NCBI RefSeq assembly: GCF_042477335.2
Contig: NC_091260.1
Span: 58,181,501 to 58,245,500, forward strand
From: Ovis canadensis
Taxonomy: Eukaryota > Chordata > Mammalia > Artiodactyla > Bovidae
DNA: 64,000 nucleotides
Direction of reading: 5' to 3'
The first letter of the stretch is position 1; every line of letters begins with the position of its first letter. The position numbers and the translations under genes are program-made. The notes below the pieces were generated by a model that saw only the letters and a list, made by a program, of their open reading frames with translations, was not told where the DNA came from and searched no databases. Shown piece by piece: positions 38,487 to 48,102 of the stretch.

Positions 38487-39693
38487 ACAGATTACCTGCC
38501 CAGTGGTAACTCCCCCAGAGGAGAAGCAATGCAGATGCCTGCATTTGCACTTAGCAAGCAGGTGCTGGACCGGGAGACACAGGCTGCATTGCTTAGAGTA
38601 AGGAATGGGCCTGAATGCCCCGAGGCCAATCTGAAGGAACTAACTTGGACTAGCAGACGACACTGTGGGATAGCTACCACGTGAAAAACTCTAACTTAAG
38701 ACACCACCAGGCTCACTCACAGAACAAAGGACTGAGCAAAGCTAACCAACTGCAGACTGGCCCATCCCCCTCTGGTGACAGGCAGACAAGGGCAGCCAAA
38801 GCCAGAAGGGGGCAATCACGGCCTCAGAAAGGCATTATCTACCAAACTGCAACCAGGCTTCGTTGTTGTCTAAGACTTGTTGGGATTCTGGACGGTCCAC
38901 ATCTGCCTGAGAAGGTGCGCCAGTTGTATACCCAGAAAACTGAGCAGCAGGGACGGGGGAGGCAATAAGTCGCAGTGACCATGCTCACCAAACAACTGGT
39001 CACCTGAGCTGCTTGGACCTGGGAAGGGCACAAAACACAGGCCCGACCGATTCTGTGCCTCTGAGGACTACCCGAGTACCTGAACCTGAGCGGCTTAGAC
39101 CTGGGAAGTGCATACAACCCAGGGCCGACCTCAGACCATTCCCGGCAGAGCAACCTAGAGCCTAAGCAGTGTAGACAGGGAAAGCACAGTCGCCGTGAGC
39201 GGGGGGCAAACCTAGTGTGGCCGAGACACTGCATGCACATGCCAGTGTTATTTGTTTGCAGCGTCCCTCCCTCCCCACAGCGCGACTGAACAAGTGAGCC
39301 TAAAAAAGTGTCCCCCACCACCCCCTTGTGCCAGGGTGGAAATTATACACTGAAGAGAACAGCAAACAGAAGAAGCTAAAACAGGGAACCCCCTGGAAGT
39401 GACAGGTGCAGTAGATTAAAACCCTGTAGTTAGTACTGACTACATAGAAAGGGGCCTATAGATCTTGAGAAATATAAGCCGGATTAAGGAACTATCCAAA
39501 ATGAACTGACCCTACACTGCCCAAAACACCACCAGAGAAAATACTAGATATATTTTTACTATGTTTACTATCATTCTTTAATTTTTTTTAAATTTTCTTT
39601 TTATTTTTAAGTCCTCTATTACTCCTTTAATTTTTATTTTTATAACCTACTACTATATTGCAAAAAAAGAGAGATCTATGTTTTAAAGCAAAC

Positions 39694-39733
<40 letters not shown>

Positions 39734-40864
39734 GTGTGACTTTTTTCTTTAATATTGTATTTTTTTAATTCAATCTCTAGATTGTTAATCTTTGCTTTTT
39801 GATATTTGTTATCAATTTTGTACCTTTAAGAACCCAATCTTCAGTACCCATTTTTACTTGGGAGCAAGATTACTGGCTTGACTGCTCTCTCCCCACTTGG
39901 ACTCTCCTTTTTCTCCACCAGGTCTCCTCTATCTCCTCCCTCCTCCTTCTCTTCTCTATTCAACTCTGTGAATCTCTTTGTGTGTTCTGGATGGTGAAAA
40001 ACACTTGGGGAACTGATCACTGGCTGGATCTGTCTCTCTCCTTTTGATTCCCCCCTTTATTCTCCTGGCCACCTCTGTCTCTTTCCTCCCTCTTCTCGTC
40101 TCTGTATAATTCTGTGAACATCACTGAGCAGTCCAGACTGTGGAGCACTCATAAGGAAGTGATTACTGGCTAGCTTGCTCTCTCCTCTTTTGATTCCACC
40201 TCACCTCATCCTGGTCACTTCTATCTCCCTCCTCCCTCTTCTCCATGTAACTCTGTGAACCTCTCTGGGTGTCCCTCATTGTGAAGAAACTTTTCATCTT
40301 TAACCTTGATGTTTTATCAACGGTGCTCTATAGATGGAGAAGTCTTGAGGCTACTGTAAATATAAGACTGAAAACCAGAAGTAGGAGGCTTAAGTCCAAA
40401 TGTTGAGAACACCAAAGAACTCCTGACTCCAGGGAACATTAATCAACAGGAACTCATCAAACACCTCCATACCTACACTGAAACCAAGCCTCACCCGAGG
40501 GCCAACAAGGTCCAGAGCAAGATATACCACACAAATTCTCCAGCAACACAAGAACACAGTCCTGAGCTTCAATATACAGGCTGCCCAAAGTCACTCCAAA
40601 CCCACTGACATCTCATAACTCATTACTGGACACTTCATTGCACTCCAGAGAGAAGAAATCCAGCTCCACCCACCAGAACACCGACACAAGCTTCCCTAAC
40701 CAGGAAACCTTGACAAGCCACCCATACAACCCCACCCACAGTGAGGAAACTCCACAATAAAGAGAACGCCATAAACTGCCAGAATACAGAAAGGCCACCT
40801 CAAACACAACAATATAAACTAGATGAAAAGACAGGAATATCCAGCAGGTAAAGGAACAGGATAA
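38487..40864 (+). mobile_element. L1 copy A 5' UTR (main part)
   Basis: This untranslated, promoter-bearing leader is GC-richer at 38490-39320, then AT-rich (39540-39780), then pyrimidine-rich (39860-40310). The pyrimidine-rich part is three imperfect direct repeats of about 147 bp starting at 39868, 40015 and 40161, each opening with gattactggc or a close variant. The antisense strand of the GC-rich part holds a 160-codon open frame (39321-38839). A sense short ORF starts at 38681 (MKNSNLRH). All of these have counterparts in copy B. Confidence 0.85.
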
Positions 40865-41743
40865 ATGCCCACCAAACCAAACAAAAAAGGAAGAGATAGG
40901 GAATCTACCCAATAAAGAATTCCAAATAGTGATAGTGAAAATGATCCAAAATCTTGAAAACAAAATGGAATCACAGATAAATAGCCTGGAGACAAGGATT
41001 GAGAAAATGCAAGAAAGGTTTAACAAAGACCTAGAAGAAATAAAAAAGAGTCAATATATAATGAGTAATGCAATAAATGATATCAAAAACATTCTGGAGG
41101 GAACAAATAGTAGAATAATGGAGGCAGAATATAGGATTAGCGAGGTAGAAGATAGAAAGGTAGAAATGAATCAGAGAGGAAAAAAGAAAAACGAATTAAA
41201 AGAAATGAGGACAATCTCAGAGACCTCTGGGACAATGTTAAATGCCCCAACACTCGAATCATAGGAGTCCCAGAAGAAGAAGACAAAAAGAAAGTCCATG
41301 AGAAAATACTTGAAGAGATAATAGTTGAAAACTTCCCTAAAATGGGGAAGGAAATAATCACCCAAGTCCAAGAAACCCAGAGAGTCCCAAACAGGATAAA
41401 CCCAAGGCGAAACACCCTGAGACATATATTAATCAAATTAACAAAGATCAAACACAAAGAACAAATATTAAAAGCAGCAAGGGAAAAACAACAAATAACA
41501 CACAAGGGGATTCCCATAAGGATAACAGCTGATTATTCAATAGAAACACTTCAGGCCAGGACGGAATGGAGGGATATACTTAAAATGATGAAAGAAAATA
41601 ACCTACAGCCTGGATTACTGTACCCAGCAAGGATCTCATTCAAATATGAAGGAGAAATAAAAAGCTTTACAAACAAGCAAAAGCTGAGAGAATTTAGCAC
41701 CACCAAACCAGCTCTCCAACAAATGCTGAAAGATCTTCTCTAG
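40865..41743 (+). pseudogene. L1 copy A ORF1 (broken)
   Basis: ORF1 encodes the RNA-binding chaperone that coats L1 RNA. The coiled-coil part is readable in the frame from 40929 (IQNLENKMESQINSLE, then heptad-like leucines and isoleucines to about 41160). The frame then shifts, and the C-terminal RNA-binding part continues in the frame 41342-41743 (ITADYSIETLQARTEWRDIL). The upstream ATG at 40865 is out of frame and would give only a 16-residue peptide (MPTKPNKKGRDRESTQ). A frameshift near 41200 separates the two halves. Confidence 0.85.
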
Positions 41744-41794
41744 ACAAGAAACACAAAAAGGGTGTATAAACTTGAACCCAAAACAATAAAGTAA

Positions 41795-44700
41795 ATGGCA
41801 ATGGGATCATACTTATCAATAATTACCTTAAACATAAATGGTTTGAATGCTCCAACCAAAAGACAAAGACTGACTGAATGGATACAAAAAGAAGACCCCT
41901 ATATATGTTGTCTACAAGAGACCCATCTCAAAATAAGTGACACATACGGACTGAAAGTGAAGGTCTGTAAAAAGATATTCCATGCTAATAGAGACCAAAA
42001 GAAAGCAGGAGTAGCAATACTCACATCAGATAAAATAGACTATAACAAAGGCTGTGAAAAGAGACAACTAAGGACACTACATAATGATCAAAGGATCAAT
42101 CCAAGAAGAAGATATAACAATAATAAATATATTTGCACCCAACATAGGAGCACTGCAGTATGTAAGACAAATGCTAACAAGTATAAAGGGGAAATTAACA
42201 ATAACGCAATAATAGTGGGAGACTTTAATAACCCACTCACACCTATGGATAGATCAACTAAACAGAAAATTAACAAGGAAACAGAAACTTTAAATGATAC
42301 ATGAGACTAGTTAGACCTAATTGATATCTATAGGACATTTTACACCGAAACAATGAATTTCATCTTTTTCTCAGGTGCACACAGAACCTTCTTCAGGATA
42401 GATCACATCCTGGGCCATAAATCTTGCCTTGGTAAATTTAAAAAAATTTGAAATCATTCCAAGCATCTTTTCTGACCACAATGCAGTAAGATTAGCTCTC
42501 AATTACAGGAGAAAAACTATTAAACATCCCAACATATGGAGGCTGAACAACACACTGCCGAATAACCAACAAACCACAGAAGAAATAAAAAAAGAAATCA
42601 AAATATGCATAGAAAAGAATGAAAATGAAAACACAACAACCCAGAGCCTGTGGGACATTGTAAAAGCAGTGCTAAGGGGACAGTTCATAGCAATAGAGGC
42701 CTACCTCAAGAAACAAGAAGACAAGTCAAATAAATAACCTAACTCTACACCTAAAGCAACTAGAAAAGGAAGAAATGAAGAGCCCCAGGGTTAGTAGAAG
42801 GAAAGAAATCTTAAAAATTAGGGCAGAAATAAATGCAAAAGAAACAAAAGAGACCAAAGCAAAAATCAACAGAATCGAAAGCTGCTTCTTTGAGAGGATG
42901 AATAAAACTGACAAACCATTAGCCAGACTCATCAAAACACAAAGGGAGAAAAATAAAATCAATAAAATTAGAAATGAAAATGGAGAGATCACAACAGAAA
43001 ACACAGAAATACAAAGGATCATAAGAGACTACTACCAGCAACTATATGCCAATAAAATGGACAACTTGGAAGAAATGGACAAATTCTTAGAAAAGCACAA
43101 CTTTCCAAAACTTAACCAGGAAGAAATAGAAAATCTTAACAGACCTAACACAAGCACGAAAATTGAAACTGTAATCAGAAATCTTCCTGCAAACAAAAGC
43201 CCAAGTCCAGATGGCTTCACAGCTGAATTCTACCAAAAATTTAGAGAAGAGCTAACACCTATCCTACTCAAACTCTTTCAGAAAATTGCAGAGGAAGGTC
43301 AACTTCCAAACTCATTCTATGTGGCCACCATCACCCTAATACCAAAACCTGACAAAGATGCCACAAAAAATAAAAACTACAGGCCAATATCACTGATGAA
43401 CATAGATGCAAAAATCCTTAACAAACTTCTAAAAATCAGAATCCAACAACACATTAAAAAGATCATACACCATGACCAAGTGAGTTTTATCCCAAGGATA
43501 CAAGGATTCTTCAATATCCACAAATCAATCAATGTAATACACCACATTAACAAATTGAAAAATAAAAGCCATCTGATTATCTCAATAGATGCAGAGAAAG
43601 TCTTTGACAAAATTGAACATCCATTTATGATAAAAATTCTCCTGAAAGCAGGAATAGAAGGAACATACCTCAACATAATAAAAGCTATATATGATAAGCC
43701 CACAGCAAACATTGCCCTGAATGGTGAAAAATTGAAATCATTTCGCCTAAAGTCAGGAACAAGACAAGGGTGACCACTTTCATCACTACATTCAACATAG
43801 TTTTGGAAGTTTGGGCCACAGCAATCAGAGCAGAAAAAATAAATAAAAGAAATCCAGATTGGAAAACAAGAAGTAAAACTCTCACTGTTTGAAGATGACA
43901 TGATCCTTTACATAGAAAACCCTAAAGACTCCACCAGAAAATTACTAGAACTAATCAATGAATATAGTAAAGTTGCAGGATATAACATCAACACACGGAA
44001 ATCCCTTGCATTCCTATACACTAATAATGAGAAAACAAAAAGAAAAATGGAAACAATTCCATTCACCATTGCAGCAAAAAGAATAAAATACTTAGGAATA
44101 TATCCACCTAAAGAAACTAAAGACCTATATAGAAAACTGTAAAACACTGGTGAAAGAAATCAAAGAGGACACTAATAGATGGAGAAATATACCGTGTTCA
44201 TGGATCAGAAGAATCAATATAGTGAAAATGAGTATACTACCCAAAGCAATCTCTAGACTCAATGCAATCCCTATCAAGCTACCAACGGTATTTTTCACAG
44301 AGCTAGAGCAAATAATTTCACAATCTATATGGAAATACAAAAAAACCTCGAATAGCCAAAGCAATCGTGAGAAAGAAGAATGGGACTAGAGGAATCAACC
44401 TGCCTGACTTCAGGCTCTACTACAAAGCCACAGTCATCAAGACAGTATGGTACTGGCACAAAGACAGACATATAGATCAACGGAACAAATAGGAAGCCCA
44501 GAGATGGACACCCTATCTTTGACAAAGGAGGCAAGAATATTCAATGGAGAAAAGACAATCTCTTTAACAAGTGGTGCTGGGAAAACTGGTCAATCACTTG
44601 TAAAAGAATGAAACTAGAACACTTCTAACACCATACACAAAAATTAACTCAAAATGGATTAAAGATCTAAACGTAAGACCAGAAACTATAAAACTCCTAG

Positions 44701-45587
44701 AGGAGAGCATATACAAAACACTCTCTGAAATAAATGACACCAGGATCCTCTATGGCCCACCTCCCAGAATATTGGAAATAAAAGCAAAAATAAACCAATG
44801 GAACCTAATTAAAATTAAAAGCTTCTGCACAACAAGTGAAACTATAAGCAAGGTGAAAAGACAGCATTAAGAATGGTAGAAAACAATAGGAAATAAAACA
44901 ACTGACAAAGAATTAATCTCAAAAATATTCAAGCAACTCCTGCGGCTCAATTCCAAAAAAATAAATGACCCAATCAAAAAACGGGCCAAAGACCAAAACA
45001 GACACTTCTCCAAAGAAGACATACAGATAGCTAACAAACACATGAATAGGTGCTCAACATCACTCATTATTGGAGAAATGCAAATCAAAATCACAGTGAG
45101 GTACCATTTTATGCCAGTCAGAATGGCTGCTATCCAAAAGTCTACACGCAATAAATGCTGAAGAGGGTGTGGAGAAAAGGGAACCCTCTTATATTGTTGG
45201 TGGGAGGGCAAACTAGTACAGTCACTATGGAGAACAGTGTGGAGATTCCTTAAAAAACTGGAAATAGAACTTTCATATGACCCAGCAATCCTACTGCTGG
45301 ACATACACACCTAGGGAACCAGAATTGAAAGAGACACATGTACCCCAATGTTCATCGCAGCACTGTTTATAATAGCCAGGACATGGAAGTGTCCTAGATG
45401 TCCATCAGCAGACGAATGGATAAGAAAGCTGTGGTACATATACACAATGGAGTATATCAGCCATTAAAAAAATATATTTGAATCAGTTCTAATGAGGTGG
45501 ATGAAACTGGAGCCTATTATACAGAGTGAAATACACCAGAAAGAAAAACACCAATACAGTATACTAATGCATATATATGAAATTTAG
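41795..45587 (+). pseudogene. L1 copy A ORF2 (endonuclease-RT, broken)
   Basis: The start MAMGSYLSIITLNINGLNAP (41795) is the canonical N-terminus of the APE-type endonuclease; CCLQETHL carries the glutamate of the active site. A frame change lies near 42050 and a stop at 42302. The RT region is readable from 42775 ([19 protein letters not shown], then [19 protein letters not shown]) to 43773, where SGTRQG is followed by a stop. The catalytic FADD is FEDD at 43888-43899, which would kill polymerase activity. The C-terminal knuckle begins near 45154 and has a stop inside it. About 51 bp separate it from ORF1. Confidence 0.93.
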
Positions 45588-45928
45588 ATGGATGGTAACA
45601 ATAACCCCATATGCAAGATAGCAAAAGAGGACTTTGTGGGAGAGGGCAAGGATGGGATGATTTGGGAGAATGACATTGAAACATATATAATATCATATGT
45701 GAAGCAAATCGCCAATCCGGGTTTGATGCATGATACAGGATGCTTGGGGCTGGTGCACCGGGATGACCCAGAGGGATGTTATGGGGAGGGAGGTGGAAAC
45801 AGGGTTCAGCGGGGAACAGGTGCGCACCCGTGGAAGATTCATGTTGATGTATGGCAAAACCAATACAATATTGTAAATTAATTAGTTTTCAGTTAAAATG
45901 AATACATTTATATTAAAATGAAAAGAAA
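45588..45928 (+). mobile_element. L1 copy A 3' UTR and A-rich tail
   Basis: Ruminant-type L1 3' UTR: ggatgatttgggagaatgac, gggatgacccagagggatg, then caatattgtaaattaatt, then an A-rich end. Directly followed by the right target duplication (45929-45942). Confidence 0.93.
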
Positions 45929-45942
45929 AGAACTCTAAAACA

Positions 45943-47262
45943 TTAAAAGGAACATTGTTCTATTCATGTATATATATGGTTTTATATGTAAATATACATG
46001 AATACCTATCATACATATGAATATATATTCACTTTTTACTCAGGCTTTTCCACAGATGCTGGTGAGCATAACTGATAGTTGGTAAGTTTTCTCACTTCAT
46101 TTCTGCGGTGTTTGTTAAAATGTCATTTCAGTGTCCAGCTTGAGAGTTCCATCTGGAATTCAGTTTGCTTTTCAGAATTCCTTTGGAATGTAGCAGTGCT
46201 ATTTATTTGAAACTTGCTAATGTCCTCACAGAGTCAATGCAAAAAAAAAAAAAATGCTGTGTTTGTGATTTTTGAATCAGAAAACTGCTGGCACTGAAAA
46301 ATGAAGAACAAACCCTTGCATTCTGGCAAAGTCCAAACAGCACTGAACTATTAACACTAAATCATTTTGAGTCAAATTTGCTTTCCTTAGATTTGATATC
46401 TTTCCTGAAAGATGCGGTTTGTCAAAAAAAAAAAAAATGCAGGTGCATTTTTAAAGAATGGAAAGTAAATGTGATTTTTTTTAAAATGACCATAACAACT
46501 TTAAGATTACTCAATACATAAAAGTAGCAAACAGATTTGCTTGCTAGAGTTAGCTTCTGTGTTGCAATCTTTTGATTTGTCCATTGAAATTCTGATACCA
46601 TTGAAATTAGTCTCTATTATGATTTTTTTGCATCTGGGATGTTCAAATTTGGGTATTAAATAGAAGGCAATGTGAAGTTGTGTACTTAGTATAAGCAGAC
46701 ACATCTCAAATCTATGATTAAAAAATATTGACTTAAAATAATCTGAAGGGACTTCTCTATTATGTACATGCATTCACATATGTGTAAAGGTAACTTTAAA
46801 CACTATTTTATCATTGCTGTGATACCATTAAGTTATATTCTGACTAGTCACAGAACAGCAACCAAGTGGAAATGACAGTGACTGACAATTATAGAAAGAA
46901 TAAAATGGCTTCCAAAGTGTACAGAGACCTGCAGACCTCAATCAACTGAACTACAAACTCATTAAATAACTTAATTTTGTGTATCCAACTGTGAGATAAA
47001 TTTACCACTAAGTCAACACGAACTATAGATAATAAATGCATTCTTCAATACAATTCACCTCCTAGTACCTGTATTTCCCAGGTTGAAAGATCTGTCTAAC
47101 CATCTGACACTGTTTATGGGCAAAAACTGATGATGACTCATAGATCTTATAAGAAAACAAAGGCTAACTAATATGAATGACTAATATCATCCATCACTCA
47201 CTAAAAAAAGGTTTCAAACTAAAAATTTGAAACTAAAAAAAGGTAATCACCACATTAAAATG
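45943..47262. other. unassigned AT-rich interval
   Basis: About 1.3 kb between the two full-length L1s. Two A-runs (46240-46252 and 46424-46436) are present. No gene recognised. Confidence 0.5.
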
Positions 47263-47605
47263 CAGGTATATCTTATTTTATTGCACTTTGCTTTATTGTG
47301 CTTTATAGATATCACATATTTTACAAATCAAATGTTTCTGGCAAAGCTACATAGAGCAAGATTATTTTTCCAACAGATTTTACTCACTTGTGTCTCTGTG
47401 TTACACGTTGGTAATTTTCACAATACTTCAGACATTTTCATTATGATGCTATCTGTTATGGTACCTGTGATCAGTAGCTACAGTAGAATGCAAACATAAC
47501 TTTCACATGTACTGGGAATCCCCAAAAATTCTGTGACTCAAATTTACTGTGTTATTTGTATTGTGGTAGTCTGAAAAGAAATCCACAGTCTCTGAGGTGT
47601 GCATT
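47263..47605 (+). mobile_element. Tigger1-type DNA transposon, internally deleted
   Basis: The left end (caggtatatcttattttatt, then gctttattgtgcttta) and the right end (acatgtactgggaatcccca, then gtctctgaggtgtgc) match the two ends of Tigger1 (TcMar). The termini form a degenerate inverted repeat: caggtatatct against the tctgaggtgtgc end. The ~2 kb containing the transposase is missing; the junction lies at about 47480-47495. The apparent 90-codon frame over it (47227-47499) is an accident. It is an ancient, immobile copy. Confidence 0.8.
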
Positions 47606-48102
47606 TATTCCCATCAATCAAGTATTAACAAGGTATGTTGGATCATTTAGGATCAAAGTCTTTTAAAGTTGGCTAGGTCATCAAAGAGGAAGAGATGGTC
47701 GATAACTTTAAATCAGGCTTGTTCTATTTCTATGTACTTTCTTAAATATACTATACTATATTATATATTATAGTTGATACTATAGTACAATATATTAAAT
47801 TATATATATAATGTAATACTGAACTCTAACACACGCTATAATTTGTACTAATAGCCTCCAGTTATTCTATTTTCTTTTTTTAAGGCATTACATATAAAAT
47901 GAATTTGTCAATTATAGGACAAGTTTGAATGGTAATAGTTCATAGCAGAAAGAAAATCATTCATTCATCCATTTTTCTTTGAAAAATATTCATTGAGACA
48001 TCACTGTGTGTCAGAAATTTGTAGGAGAGTCATAGTTGAAAGAACTCATATGAATACCTCATATTATATTAAGAAATTTATAATTTTAATTTAAAATGAA
48101 AA
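47606..48102. other. unassigned AT-rich interval
   Basis: About 500 bp including a palindromic TATA-rich stretch near 47745-47815. No gene recognised. Confidence 0.5.

Larger units (their letters stand above)
35024..45928 (+). mobile_element. full-length L1 (copy A), interrupted by BovB
   Basis: The element starts with gggggtggtcctaagatg and ends in an A-rich tail at about 45890-45928, flanked by an exact 14-bp target duplication. Removing the 3.1-kb BovB at 35370-38486 leaves about 7.8 kb, the size expected for a ruminant full-length L1 and of copy B at 48103. Order: 5' UTR (35024-35369 plus 38487-40864), ORF1 (to 41743), a 51-bp spacer, ORF2 (41795-45587), 3' UTR. All ORFs are broken, so the copy is inactive. 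Relative to copy B it carries two extra 5' UTR segments (about 39307-39358 and 39404-39515). Confidence 0.96.

Noticed and set aside
38490..39320. GC-rich stretch that could be a CpG-island promoter of a host gene.
   Set aside because: The same sequence recurs at 48480-49260 as part of the L1 5' UTR; it is the L1 leader, not a host promoter.
47227..47499. 90-codon plus-strand frame.
   Set aside because: It lies over the non-coding end of a Tigger1 relic.
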